DNA of 64,000 bases from Musa acuminata AAA Group (GCF_036884655.1 NC_088344.1:37298501-37362500), one strand, 5' to 3'. Counted from the first letter of the stretch, positions 1 through 13,100 are shown. A program made the numbers and translations. Notes: generated from the sequence alone by a model not told the origin.

Positions 1-281
1 CCTAAATGCTACAGATAATCTATAATTAGCCTTAATCTAAACTGAGTTAATCAGTCATTACAAATTTGTATAATTTTGGAGACATAATAGAACATTTTTT
101 CATAAGTTTATGTTAATCTTTAAACTAATAGAGATTAGGGAGAATATTATTTCATCCATATGATAATCAGAATTTAGTTTCTACACAGAAGATGTTTAGA
201 ACTTTACTACATAAGTGGGACTATAGTTAACTTTGTGTGAAAATACACCAAGACCAAACTGACAGCAGCCGGGTACTTTAC

Positions 282-1637
282 CTGCTCACACTTTCCAAGT
301 TTTTCCTTGTCACCAGTATAGCCCTACCAACCAAAACGAGAAAAAAAACTAAATAAAACATAAGAACCTAAATTGAAGGAGCAAAGAAAATATCTTAAGA
401 AAATTGTGAATGGAATGATTGTAACATGCACCTTGAGAAGCTCCATTTCCTCTTTGGTTGGACAAAACTTAATGAGATTTTCTACTTGGTCAACATCTAA
501 AATGGAATCATCCAATGCTAAAGCAGCACTCTGAGGTAACAGCTATAACATTAGTGTCACTTCCAAATCAATACAAATATTTGTGCCTAGCTTGTTGACG
601 GAAATCATGATAAAAGACAATAACTCAGTTTTTTATGCAAGCTTGTAAGAATGGATGATGTATGCCAGCATAAATAGCGCATGTATTTAGCTACTGAGTA
701 GCATTTTTTACAAAAAAATGCATTAATATGAGCTCGAATCTGTACTGAAGAACATTTCTCTGCTTGCAATTTGCAACAAATTCATTATGTAAGAAATACT
801 TGCTGTTGAACATTTATTACTGCACGGAATAAATTACTTTTTATCGGGAGATGGTAACAGATTTCAGTACCTACTGAAACAAAAAAGTAAAATTTGACCT
901 ATAAAATCCTCTGCAACCTTCTTTCTTTATCCCCTAAGACTAAAAGGTAGAACAAACTTCCGTTAAATACTAATCGCATAAAGCCCATATATTAATGTTA
1001 TATCAAAGATAAAGTACCAAAGTACATTTCATGCTTAGTGTGGTCAACAATTAATACATACAGACCCAGTGTAACCTTGAGTTAAGCTCTTGTCCAAAAT
1101 GCATAATCAGATGTCTTGTGGTTAGAAGTAATGGATGGAAAATAATCAAGAGCAAGAGTGGTGCATCATGAAATTTGTATCAACAATATATTAAAAGAGA
1201 AAAAAAGGCAAAATAAATAAACATAACATAAGACTCCACCTTTAACGTACCATCAAATCAGGAAGTGGCATCTTGACCTTTGTCAGCATGATTTCAGTAT
1301 TGTTGGCGCGCCTTAATTCAATCTATAAACAAAGTCGATACAAATAGCTCATTAATTAAAAGATAAACAGCAGAAGAAATGTATGCGAGTGGCCTGAAAT
1401 CACTGAACAAGCTCTCAATTTGTACTGTAATCAAGTCCAGAACATCAATAGGCCTAAGATAATGGCAAGGTCTAATTTTAGTTAGTTATGTTAAGCCAAG
1501 TTTTGACAAACAGAGAGGACTGATACGTATCACCCAATAAATACCACACATGGCCCATTGTCCAATTTTGGACCGTCCACATGTGATACAGGGTGTACTG
1601 CATGGTTTTCCTTTTATCCCAAAAGAGACCCCTGATG

Positions 1638-1686
<49 letters not shown>

Positions 1687-2747
1687 TCCACATGTGATTC
1701 TCCTCGTGTGCCTGCTGTTGCGCAACTTGCATTCATATGCTGAGATAATCCCAAACAATGCCTAACACACTTGCTGACAAGCTAAGCCCCTATCATGTGC
1801 CAGATATATATGCATGAATCATTTAAAGAACTCAGGAAAAGTATCACATTGAATACTTATCCTTATATCAGATCCATCTCCATGGAAGAATAGTGCTGCA
1901 TATTTTCACCAAGAAACTGCCATCATATCCATAATTTATTAATAAAAGTGAGAATGTAGTATAAGAAAGAAATATTTTACTTAACACAAAGATTTAGAAC
2001 CAAAAACTTTGTGGTTGTGTCCTTTGTTTATAATCAGACAGTAGAATTACAAAGTTCAAGCGATAGTGCCAAATTACTAACACAGAACATGTATCATAGT
2101 CGACAAAAGATTGACACCTTAAAGATTAGGCCATTTGCAATTTCTACCTGTATTTTGCTCATGACAACACCTAAATTTTGGACAAGCACTAAAAGATTCA
2201 AGTGTTTGGCAAATAGTCGCCAAGGTCATTAAACCCCCAACCAAAACCCCCAAAAGAAAATCCAGGTCTCATGTATTGGTTCACTGGTCTTGTTCATCCC
2301 ACATTGCAATCTTAGGGGTCATCAAGAAAAAAGAAGAGGAAGAAGAGAAGCAGGGGGTGGATGTGTCTACAGCCCCTGTCCAGTTGAAAAGAAATAAGGA
2401 GAAGAGGACAACAGAAGACCATGAGTCTGGCATAATCAGACTCCATGCCCTCTATCACTGCCCTTCTGCATCAATTTTCACAGTGACATGCTGCATGGAA
2501 GGAAACATGTTTCACTCTCTCATCACAGATTCCTTTGCTGTGAGAAGGAGTTACAAGATCTGAATCCCATAGGTCATGTGCAGCTCTTCTGATTATACTA
2601 TTTGATGAGAAGAAAAAGGAGCATAAGAGAAGAGTAGAAGAGTGAATGAAGAGGAGAGGAGAGATGAAGAAGACAAAAGGAGAAAAAAGAGAAACAAAAA
2701 TATTTTCAAAATAGCATTGGAAATAGATAATCCTGTTTTTGGTTTTG

Positions 2748-2837
<90 letters not shown>

Positions 2838-5800
2838 CAATTAACATATATAAAAATGGACAAACAACTGAAAGCAAACCCAACCTAAAATGCTGACCCA
2901 ATTAGCACCCACCCTGATCCTATGCACCTGCATAGCCATCAGACCATATAACTAAACCGTGTACCATAGTAGACCATGACCCAAATAACTATTGTTTGAC
3001 ACTAAAAACTTGATTTACCAGTTCCTCTTTCTTTCTGCTCATAATACAACCAACATGCAGTGTTTACCAAATTCCTATGGCATTACGTAGTGAGTCAACA
3101 ATGTATCAGAGCTAGAGCAAATTTTGCAAGGTAGAGGTCTCAGGTTCAAGTCCCATGGCATAAACATCATCTTTATTAAATCCTTTTCTTTGTCGACTTG
3201 ATTTCATCCCACTTCTCCCATTTGTCTCCATGTGCCCCAATGAATTGATGCTTCCTTTTTTGTGTATGTTTAGATGGAGAAGCATTACAGTGGACAACGA
3301 CAAGTTGAACAAGCAACTGACAAACTATAAATGAACAATGAAAAACTTTCCGTCTCTTAAACTGCAATATTCAGGTTTCAGATAACAGTGACTTACTAAG
3401 TGAACTTTATCGGATTTTGATCCAAGAGATTTGCGACGCCCGTCAGATTTAGAGCTATCATCTTTTTTAGGGACCACTGCAGAGAAGAGGCTTTCAAGTT
3501 CTGACACATCAAATTCTGAAGCACTGCATATATATGATTAAATAGAATGAGGAAGAATATCCAAAATAAAAGCAACTATAGAAAAGATGAATGTTACAAG
3601 AAAAATATAAAACTTGTGCACTTAAATACCTTAAAGCATCACCAGATCTCTGTAGTTCAGCCCATAAGCTTCCTTGAACAGCTCTTGTTACTTTCACCCA
3701 ATGCAGCGGCTTCAACAATGACCTACGCGGTGCCAAATTTGATGAATTTAAGGCTGCAGAACGTGTAAGTCCACGTCCTCTTGCCCCATTTGGCGATAAT
3801 CCTCTAGCATCAGCTTGAGAACTGGATGGAGGAGGTGGTGGAGCACCAGGTGCTCTAGGTGGGGCTGGTGGCAGAGGTGTACGTGCTCCAGGAGGAGGCG
3901 GTGGAGGAGGTGTACGTCCTCCAGGAGGAGGCGGTGGCGGAGGGGCACTACCACGTGGACCTGGAGGAGGGGGTGGCGGAGGAGCACTACCACGTGGACC
4001 TGGAGGAGGGGGTGGAAGTGGGACATTACCTCGTGAGCCAGGAGGAGGCGGTGGAGGAGGGGCACCACCACGTAGAACTGGAGGAGGGGGTGGTGGTGGG
4101 GCACTGACTCGTGAGCCAGGAGGAGGTGGAGGACCTGGCGGAGGTGGTGGAGGAGGAGCACCACTACGTGGGCCAAGATGCGGTGGTGGAGGTGGTGGAG
4201 GAGGAGCACCACTACGTGGGCCAAGATGCGGTGGTGGAGGTGGTGGAGGAGGAGCACCACTACATGGACCAAGTACAGGAGGAGGAGGAGGAGGTGGTGG
4301 TGGTGGAGGTGTTGTACCACCATATAGGCCAGGAGGAGGAGGTGGTGGAGGGGGTGGAGATGGAGTTCCACGAACTGAAGGAGGTGGTGGGGTGGTGGCA
4401 TCATTGGGAAACTTTGATGAACTTGAGTAAGGCATAGGAGGTGGTGGTGGAGGAGGAGGTACTGATGGAGGACTTTTAACAGAAGCCCTTGGCAATGGAG
4501 GAGGTGGAGGAGGAGGAGGAACTAATGGTTTTCCTCCGCGATTTGGTGGCAGTGATGGCGGTGGTGGTGGAGGAGGGGCACATGATGTATTTCTCATAGG
4601 AGGTGGTGGTGGTGGTGACAATGGTGAAGATTCAGTGGATGTTCTTGCTGTCATAGGTTGAGAAGGAGGAATTTTAGACACTAAACCTTCGAGCCGTGGA
4701 GGAAGAGGAGGCGGTGGAGGGGGACCTCTACTTGATGCTCCTGAGGGCAAAGATGGTGGTGGGATGGATGGAGGTGAGGAAGGTGATGCATATAAGTCAA
4801 TTTTATTGCGTGGAGGAGGTGGTGGCGGAGGTGGAGGAGGTGGTGGAAGAGCCTTTACAGTGGCTTTGGTTTGTGAAGCTGAAGTTTGGGAAGACTGCAG
4901 AAATGAACTATATAAGACTCCAGATGAGGAAGGTGGTGGTGGTGGTGGTGGTGGTGGGGGGGCTGGCGGGGTCGGTAGTAATAAATGATGTGTGGAGTAA
5001 GCAGATGTGCCTTTAGCTCCTCCGATCTTCAACGGTGGTGGTGGTGGTGGTGGAGGAGGAGGGTTAAAATGGCCATTAGCAAAATATGAACTTGTTGGAG
5101 TACTAAAAGAAAGGGGTGGAGGTGGGGGTGGGGGTGGGGGTGGGGTGCGGGTATTATGAGCTTGCAACTTAGGAGGGGTTGAATGCTCGCCACGAGCAGG
5201 TGGAGGTACCACCAAAGCAGATAGAGGTGCTTCCTCAATTGGAGATAACACATGACATATAGAAGATTGAACTGACAACTGCAGGGAAGATGCAGCTTTA
5301 TCTGCACAAGCTGGAGTTTCAGACACCACTGCAACTTTACCACTTATATAACCTTGATAAGCCGCAGAAATGGCTAGAGCAGCTGGTGCACTGTTATACC
5401 TGGATGGAGGGTGAGAAGGCAAATGCACTGAAGTAGCATCAGAGTCTTTTCTTGGTGAGATCCACCTAGCAACTGTCTTTGCCTGTCTCGAGCTTTGTTG
5501 ATCTGCTGCAGATTCCTGCTGTTTAACCATTGTCTTAGATACTAGGGAATCAGGTCGTTTTGTGCCTGATGATGGTTTCTCTGGCATGGTATACGAAGAT
5601 ATTTCTAGAGTCTGCTTCTCTTCACCATTTCCAAATTTCTGATTGAGAATTTTGGGCTGTGTCTTGCTTTGAGCAACAACTTTGTCTGGCTCCCTTTTGC
5701 ACTCCAATTTAACTTCTTGTGATAGACCCTGGTTTCCTTGATTGTGACCCTTGTCAAGCAGAGTTTTCCTGGTAGTAATATTCTCTTGATTGAACCTTGA

Positions 5801-8667
5801 CTTTATTTTTTCAGGTCTGTTGTCAGCATCATGTGTCGAAGTCAAAATTTGTGTCTTGCAAGTCATGGTACATGAGGTCATTGTCTTCTCAGAGGCCAGG
5901 CCTGATGCATCTTGCTCAATATTGTATGTTTCAGCTATATTCTTCTCTTCAACATCAAGTGCAATAATATCCTTCACTTCATGTTCAGAGTTGCTGACCT
6001 CTACTATATTCTTCTCCTCACAAGTAACTGCGTAATCCATATATGTCGACTCTTTGCTGATAATCTTGCCAGTACTACTGCAAGCAATGGGAGGAAATTT
6101 GGTCATTGTTTCTTCTGTCACACCTGGAATTCTCAATGCACTTTCACTATAATGTTCGACTTTATCTTGATAGGTGCTACTGTCGGTCTCTCTTTCAGGA
6201 AGATGTTTGGCCAGACTGGGAATTTCACCAATAGAATTAGATCTTGTTTCAGAAATGTTCTCTGAGCCATGTTTATAGTCACCATCTTCCCATTTTCTTT
6301 CAGTTGTATCTGGAGCTTCTGTATCAACAAAATTATGTGTCATATTCACCAAACCTGTAACAGTCTCAGTCTCCTGCTTAAGATTGTTAATCTTCATTAG
6401 ATCGTTTTCTTCACCCAGTGAAGTAGCAGTTCCTTTTTTGTCCTGTCGCAATGTGCTGCATTCTATCATTTTCTTCTCTTCGATCTGAACCATACATTCT
6501 GAAGTGACTGATTTCACCATTACAAATTCATCATCATGCTCACATTTGTCAGATTCAGAACTAGTCTTAGCTGGACCATGCATGCTACAGGTTTCTATCA
6601 TGATATATTTGCCATCTGTTTCTGTCAACTTTTGGGAAACCCTTGTCTCTGAATCCTCTTCAGCTTTGCTTGTCTCAAACCTACTCCTTGCTTCACCAGT
6701 CAAATTACAGATTTCCATTATTGAACTCCCATCATCAACGGGTGTTGCATTTCTAAATGTAGTAGCTTCAGTATCTCGATTCACATTTTGCCAGTCAGCA
6801 TTGGTAAATATCTCTTCAGCCTCAAAAAACTCCTCTGTCTCCGTGAAAGCACCTTCTGTTTCATCACCATCTTCAATCAGCGATTCCGTGCTTGAATCAG
6901 ATTCAAAAGCATCAAATTCTGAAAATATTACCTGGTTCAAGCATAACGTGTGTTTAAATTCAAAATCCTGCTAGGTAGAAATGGACAAACTAGGGAAAAA
7001 TAGGCACCTACCTCAGCTTTGAAATCTCTAGAAAAATGAACCTTCGTATTCCACACAACGTCAATTTCCTCACGAGACAGCATCAGAATATTAGATTGGA
7101 TAAAGGTTGTATTGAACATAACCCTGAACATTATCTCCTCATGTTCCAGATCTTTATCCAGATTGATGCATTCAACAACTACATCTCCTTGCACACGACA
7201 ACGAGTATTTAATTTTACTGGTGCAGCCTCCGCCTGCAGTGAGAGTCCAACACCCAGTAAATTCGAAGAGCAATGTCGTTGAGATGGAAGAAATGAGTAT
7301 TACCTGTTTGTAGTGCCGAACATGCTTCTTGGTCTTAGGTGTTGCAAAAAGAATCTTCGCGTTCCTACTATTGGGAACCAATGGGTCTTGACCATAAATG
7401 CGAATCATCGGCCTGCAACCTCCTTCTCCATCAAAATTAGGTATGACCCTAAGAATCAAGCGATTCAAAATTAGGGGCATATCTTTTGGAGGCCATTCTG
7501 GTGCATTTCCTCCTCTAGATATGTACTGAAGATATCTTTGGTGAGATGGTTGTGGGTTTAAGGGCGACAAAACATGGAGTAGCTCCTTAGGGGCTTGTTT
7601 ATACACCATTTCAAGAGTCTTTTGCTCACCAGTGTACTGTTTTCTATAAAGAAGTAAGCCAGCAAGCATGAAGGCTAGCATGGGCCAGCCTCCTCTCTCA
7701 CAGTGCATCAACAACACATTTTGCTGCCCTTCCAATGACAACCAGCTCTCACTCGACTTCAAGAAGTGGTGGATCATCTCCAAAGGAAGCAAAGGACATC
7801 CTTCATACTGTAGGGGATAGTCCATGACCGTCATACCAGACTCAGTTAAAATATCTGAAATTTGGCTCCTTTGATCCCCCTCTCTAAAATTAAATACCAT
7901 GAAGGAGGCATCTGGAAAATAATCCTGCAGTTGAGAGACTATGCCATTCATGTAGACCTTGTAGGCATCTTCACCAAGAGTTTCCGTTGAGAAGCAGCAG
8001 TCGAACACTACAACACAGCCATTCAAAAATCTCAGCACGTATTCATAAAGATAAAAAAAAATACACTTCGAAACTTTGATCTTTTCGAAAGAATAATCAA
8101 GAAATTGAAGAGAAGGGTGTATAACAAGATAAAAAGGATTGAGAAGGCCACGCTAATTGCAAAACCAACATAAGACTATAACGCCCAAAAGGAAATCCAG
8201 TACTAACTAAAAAAACTTTGGAGTTTGATATTTCAATGACTTTGCAGCATTTTTTTTTCTAAGATCAAATTAGTAAGTTTTATCAATTTAAAAATCCTCT
8301 AGAGTACGATGGCTAAAAGCGCAGTACATTTTAATTCTCCGGAATGATTCAACTGTCTTCAAGAGCTTCTGCCTTTGCCGAGGGGAAAGAAGTAGCTGAA
8401 GAGTATTACGCCCAAAACGTCCGACAATCAGCCATATCAAACAAATTCAAGAGCCGAATGCTAATCGAAATCTCAAATTGTGAAGCAAACCCGCCAGATT
8501 CCTCAAATTACCCCTCAAAAACCAATCAACCCGCAAAACCCACTAATTTCCTAAAGATGAATTATACTTTTAGGTCAAGGGAAAGAGGATATACCATAGA
8601 CTCTTTCCGAAATCTCCAACAGCCGATCCGGCGGCTTCCGGTAGAAGAGCCTCCTGAACAACGCCAT
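282..8667 (-). CDS. Class II formin (PTEN-like/C2/FH1/FH2), 3' end beyond window
   Basis: Actin nucleator and elongator of the plant class II formin family, related to rice FH5. Eight coding exons on the minus strand, all with GT-AG borders and in phase: 8595-8667, 7304-8007, 7012-7233, 3630-6931, 3397-3523, 1251-1322, 432-530 and 282-323 (1547 codons so far). The start is the ATG at 8667, giving [20 protein letters not shown], the typical family N-terminus. The PTEN-like domain spans about residues 25-190. Its CX5R loop reads HCERGGWP and lacks the catalytic Arg, so phosphatase activity is unlikely, as known for the family. A C2 domain follows (about 195-335), then an acidic Ser/Thr-rich stretch (335-900), an FH1 with many runs of 6-12 prolines (about 920-1370), and FH2 from [10 protein letters not shown] (about 1406) through the [10 protein letters not shown] motif. 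The rest of FH2 is missing because the window ends inside an intron. The C2/PTEN part is expected to bind membranes. Confidence 0.93.
1639..1683. repeat. (CT)n microsatellite in formin intron
   Basis: About 22 uninterrupted CT units inside the intron between formin exons 1251-1322 and 3397-3523. It is probably length-polymorphic. No coding role. Confidence 0.97.
2750..2835. repeat. (TA)n microsatellite, about 43 units
   Basis: An uninterrupted TA run of about 86 bp inside the 2.07-kb formin intron (1323-3396). All three open frames across it encode only alternating Ile/Tyr and are not genes. A perfect run this long is expected to be highly polymorphic and prone to assembly length error. Confidence 0.97.
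4155..4298 (-). repeat. 48-bp tandem repeat within formin FH1
   Basis: Three adjacent copies of a 48-bp unit begin at 4155, 4203 and 4251. Each encodes 16 residues of the form [16 protein letters not shown]. The first two are nearly identical at DNA level and the third has a few changes. Related but less exact 45-48-bp units (proline run plus GPRGSA) continue between 3900 and 4110. The period is a multiple of three, so copy-number change keeps the reading frame and alters the number of profilin-binding proline tracts. Confidence 0.85.
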
Positions 8668-9230
8668 CCGCCGGCGCTGCCACCGGCAGCCAACGCTGCT
8701 CCCCCCGTCGGATCCAAACCCGAGACCTCGACCACCAACCGATCAATTCAATCGCCCGCTCCACCTCACCGCGACCGGAAATCCGATCGCGGCCGCGAGC
8801 TACCCCTCCGATCGAGCAGCTCTCCCAAGGGCGAGATCGTTGTCGAGATCGGTCGATCGCGAGGGTTTCGCCCTCACCACTACAGGGAAAGGCGAGAACA
8901 AAGAATAATCAGAGACCGACTCCTTTGGGTTTTCTTCCGCCCCCTTTTCTTTTTCGTTTTTTACTGTTTTGAAGACGGACGAAGCTGCAGTAGTAAGTAG
9001 TCAGGGAGGGGAACGGGGTTTTGTGCCGGTAGCTCGGCGTCACGGGAAGCGTCCAAGCTTTGCTTTGGGGTGACGAGTGGTAGATGAAGGGTCAGGATCC
9101 GCGTCGACGGCGCATCGGACGGTGGATATCGCGGTTGAGTTGGGAACTTCCCGACGTAGGAGACTGCGACGGACACGTGCCGGTGATTTAGCGAAAAATA
9201 AAAAGGCCCTTCGGACAAGTCGACCATTAG
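8668..9230 (-). promoter_or_regulatory. 5' leader and GC-rich proximal promoter of the formin gene
   Basis: This is GC-rich sequence directly upstream of the formin ATG, in contrast to the AT-rich introns downstream. It is the expected place for the 5' UTR and core promoter. No clear TATA box was found at a usual distance. Long open frames on both strands here are composition artefacts with no recognisable domains. The extent is an estimate. Confidence 0.4.
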
Positions 9231-9548
9231 ATTATGCGGCGTGATGTACTGCGGGCGTAAAAGTCGGCCAAACGAATCATGCGCTGTCTTAACGGGTCTT
9301 TATTTAGACGGTAGCGGATCGGATTATTTAATCCCGATTGATCTTGGCACATCGATGAATCCTTATTATGTACACGTTTATTCTGATTGGATCATGCCGT
9401 GCGCATCTTCCATTAGAGGAAACCGTCCCCGGCAAATCATGATCCGGTCATCAAGATTGATCCATCCCAACAAGGAACTGTGTGTGTCGCTCAGACTGGT
9501 TGAATCACCCGTGAACGATTCCGCAGGTGGTGTCCGCCCCAGTGGAGG

Positions 9549-9721
9549 GCCACGTGAACGTGGTCACACATCACGCTCGACAACTTTGCCATCGGTGATA
9601 CGGTAATGCTATACTCGACGGAGGATACTTACGTGGGAACCGTCCTCGTCATTCATCGGATGACGTGGACCGTCTCCAAAACATGATGGCTCACGCATCA
9701 CGTCAGACGTGGCCACGTCAT
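9549..9721. promoter_or_regulatory. Cluster of ACGT (G-box/ABRE-like) cores
   Basis: ACGTG or ACGTC cores occur at about 9551, 9557, 9631, 9663, 9701, 9708 and 9714; the last three sit within about 20 bp (CACGTCAGACGTGGCCACGT). More lie at about 10125 and 10195. ACGT cores with GG/TG flanks are known binding sites for plant bZIP and bHLH factors, including ABA-responsive ones. The cluster is about 0.9 kb upstream of the formin ATG and 3.4 kb from the EDR2-like TATA box. Function is inferred from motif density only. Confidence 0.4.
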
Positions 9722-10880
9722 CATCCCCTGTTACAAAACCCGGGGTGACTCACCCCTGCTGCGAAGGGAACTATATCGATCATTTATTTGTGGGTGCTGA
9801 AGGGGACAAGTCTTCTTTGTCGAAGGCAACAACGCTACTCATCACGAGATATCAGAGTGCGCGCCAAACCATCATAGATGTCGAGAACTGAATCATTTCG
9901 TTCGCCAAATGTTGTATTGTGGGACGATCATAAATGGTTTCACCACAAGTATTTTGATGTAGCAATGCTTTAGGAATCGTGCTCCGTGAATCTCAATCCC
10001 CAACCGTTCACATCAGAAGTCTGCTGTGAGTCGTAGCCAACATGTGCTCACATCATGCCGCGATCTCTTTTAGGTGGGAACACATGATCGCCTTGTTCCT
10101 GAGTCGATGACAAGTGGCCACATGCACGTGATAAAGTTGCAGGAACCGCTAAGGATCGATATTGCCGTTCTTCATGGAGATGGGAGCTCATCACGTCTGA
10201 TGTTGCTTTGAGATTCGCGAATCATGAACTTGATCTATGTCTGCGAATTTTAAAGCTTATCTGTCGGGGTGTGTGTTTTGGGGATATGGGCCTTAATTGG
10301 GATGGGCTGCTTTGGGGGTTCACCAAAGCCAACACTATAGTTTGACCAAAGATTAGAGCCTTTTATGTCCCAAAGATTTGTTGACTTGTAGTCTTCTATA
10401 GTTTGACCAAGTCAATAAATTTCTAATTAGGGAAAAAAAATATATCATAGAAATGTGAGAAGATTCAATTGTATCCATTCTCAACTTTGCCTCCCTAGCA
10501 ATTGAAGTATTTATCTCATTATCCTGCAAGTCAGTCCCATGGTTTTGTGAAAAGGAAGAGGCCAATGGCGTCAAGTACGGAAGCAGCATTACGTTTGGGA
10601 AAGCAGACAATGGTTCTTGTCGAGGTAGCAACAGGGGATATTCCCTACAATTTTGAATAGCCAGGCTCGATTTCATTTCACTGGTTTCAGAATGCAGCCT
10701 TGATTTCAATGCCATGATGACGATAAACTAATGCACGATGCTAGGGAAGTTTGAATAGGAACAGGTGGTGGCAAGTGCAAGAAAACAACAGTATGTTACA
10801 AGCAACAACTGGATGCATTCAATGTTGCCAATGAATTGCCACCACAGCCATTGACTCATTCCAAGTGTACTTGAAAGCAG

Positions 10881-10882
<2 letters not shown>

Positions 10883-10919
<37 letters not shown>
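10883..10919. repeat. (GA)n microsatellite
   Basis: About 18 uninterrupted GA units in intergenic DNA. Open frames through it encode alternating Ser/Leu on the minus strand and are artefacts. Confidence 0.96.
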
Positions 10920-10923
<4 letters not shown>

Positions 10924-13100
10924 GTTGTATGGCTGATGCCAGGGAATTGAAGGTGTCCTCCATGTGTATCCTTGTGCTCCCAAAGAAGCCAGCACGATGG
11001 GCATTGGAGTTGGTAAGCACTTTGATTGGCTGGTTGGATTTGCTGACCATAGTTCTCACTCTGCAAACTGAAAGCAATCATAGGGATATACGTCAAGTTT
11101 TCATCTTCGAAGTTCCTTCTGTTCAGCTTTTTTTTTTGCATGACTTTGTCATTCATGCGTGCTATGATTACGATATTTCATGAATAATGCAAGTGATGAG
11201 GCCATCCTAATCGAGAGATTTAAAGTTATATGAAGTTAATATGGTGAACTGAGTTCTTTGTACTTGCTAAAAATTAAATAGTCATTCATTATTAGGTATG
11301 CAGGGAGAAGTCTGCTCATCTATCCTCATACCGACTGTAGCAGAAGTCTTTTTGTACTAAGCAATAGTGCTTATTGGTTTTGTCCATCAACCTAACACCA
11401 CTATTCCTGACAGTTCCAAATCAAAGACATGGATGAGACATGAACTGAAGAGCAAGTTAGGTAGAGGGAATTCTACAGGTGACTCACTGTAAATGGCATA
11501 TATCATTTGACTACTGGTTAGCTGCACTGCAAGACACTCACTCATTTGTGCATCTAAGCTGCTATCAGATGTCAAGATTAGTAGTCAACACAGCTCACTC
11601 ATGGCTTAGATTTGCATTGCCAATGGTTTAGTGGCATTGAGCTATCTGCCCAGCTCATCATCAAACCAATGATAGCCCATAATCAAATTAGGCAATGCAG
11701 GTGAGGACTTAGCTACTTCTCACAAAATTGTGGTTTTAGGTGGCTTTGATTCCTCTGCCACTACCACCACAAGGCAAGTGGCCCTATGTCATTGAAGTCA
11801 GCCAGTCCCAATTATTGAAGCACCTTTAGAATGCTGTCCTCAGCTCTTTTCTTCACTATTAGCCACTGCTTTATGAGCGGTTTTAGGAGAATCATGCATC
11901 AGTGTCTTTGCATGATCAGCTTTACCTTTTCATAAGCAGAATCAATGATAAGTTTAAGGTGACCTGCTCGGATAGTGATCCTGTAACAATGGTTTTGGCT
12001 CTGATAGACTTCCTACCATATAATTTGACGTCCTTCAGATATACCAACAGATATCCTATCTGCATCACCTCCTTTTACTTTTCTCTTCTGAGCCAATTAT
12101 GTTCAATCTTGATACTTGCAAGTCTCATCTCCAACACATGATCATGAAGCCATGTTCTGGCATTGAGAGTGGAAGAGGCCATGAGCCCATGTTTCACTAT
12201 TCTGACGTAAAAAGGAGCTCCTTTACATGGAGCCGCAGCTGGTGGTGCCTGTGGTCATTTCATGTCCTAGTTCATCATGGAAACCAGGAACGCAAGGACC
12301 AAGTCGCTGTCTTACTACAAAGTCATTGCAAAGCCACCAGGAACTATTCATTCCCAGACATCAATGACAGGGACGAGCCAACAGACGAGGAGGGCAAGGG
12401 AAAGCGAAGGGCGGGGAGAGCTAAAGATAACAAAAAGGCAACCCCCAAGCGTGCAGCCATCTCCATCCAACGAAGAAAACGAAGTGGTAACAGACAAGAG
12501 GAGCCGACAGAGGACCACCCAACACAATAACACAGCCATGAAAGGAAGCTGAGCCTTTGAAGTGAGCCGGAGAAAATAAAATTCTAGTGCACCAGACTCC
12601 GATCAATGAGAGATTGTTTCCGAAACTACAGGCATCACAACAAGTAAATGCACACAGTTCACGCGACATGTGAAGGAGAAAAAGATTTAATGTCATGTAA
12701 AAATGCTTATGAACTATTTGTTTTATGTTTTTGAGTCTCGTGAAGAATGCACAGTTTACGAATCTTTCTACACCGATATGTAAAATAGCTTTTATATTGG
12801 CCTTTTGGATTTGGTTGTACAGAAAGTATCATTAATTTCTTTGTTTTTTGGGCGAAATTATGGCTTTTATGACGTGAATGGATACATAAAATGCATGTAT
12901 CGAAAACATATACGATGATTCGATGTATGTAAACATCCATTCATTTGACGGAGGGAGGAAGACGATGCATCGAAGAAAGGACACGGACCACGTCACCTTG
13001 TTCTTTGTTGGTTTCTGGGTTTCTGCATCTCCCGTTGCACGTGTGGAGAGAGACTTGGGAGTTGGACGCCTGCAAGCTTTGCTCGAGCGATGCTGCGAGC

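Larger units (their letters stand above)
9231..13090. other. Intergenic region between formin and EDR2-like genes
   Basis: About 3.9 kb between two divergently transcribed genes. The left part (9240-10260) is moderately GC-rich with many ACGT cores; the right part is AT-richer with a GA microsatellite at 10883-10919. Several open frames of 60-140 codons occur (for example 12099-12530), but none shows a recognisable domain or exon-like splice context. I see no supportable gene here. Confidence 0.6.

Noticed and set aside
1..281. Further formin FH2 exon at the left edge
   Set aside because: No frame in this stretch reads like the next FH2 segment; it is treated as intron.
2471..2901. Frames of alternating Ile/Tyr of up to 130 codons
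   Set aside because: They are translations of the TA microsatellite.
3748..5343. Several 70-218-codon frames on both strands opposite or overlapping the formin FH1
   Set aside because: They are His/Leu/Val- or Gly/Glu/Val-rich shadows of the CCA/CCT proline codons of FH1 and have no independent support.
8344..9000. 218-codon plus-strand frame
   Set aside because: It lies over the first exon and leader of the minus-strand formin, is Pro/Arg/Ser-rich because of GC composition, and shows no domain.
12099..12552. Overlapping 143- and 91-codon plus-strand frames
   Set aside because: Basic low-complexity protein, no domain, no exon-like splice sites or promoter recognised.
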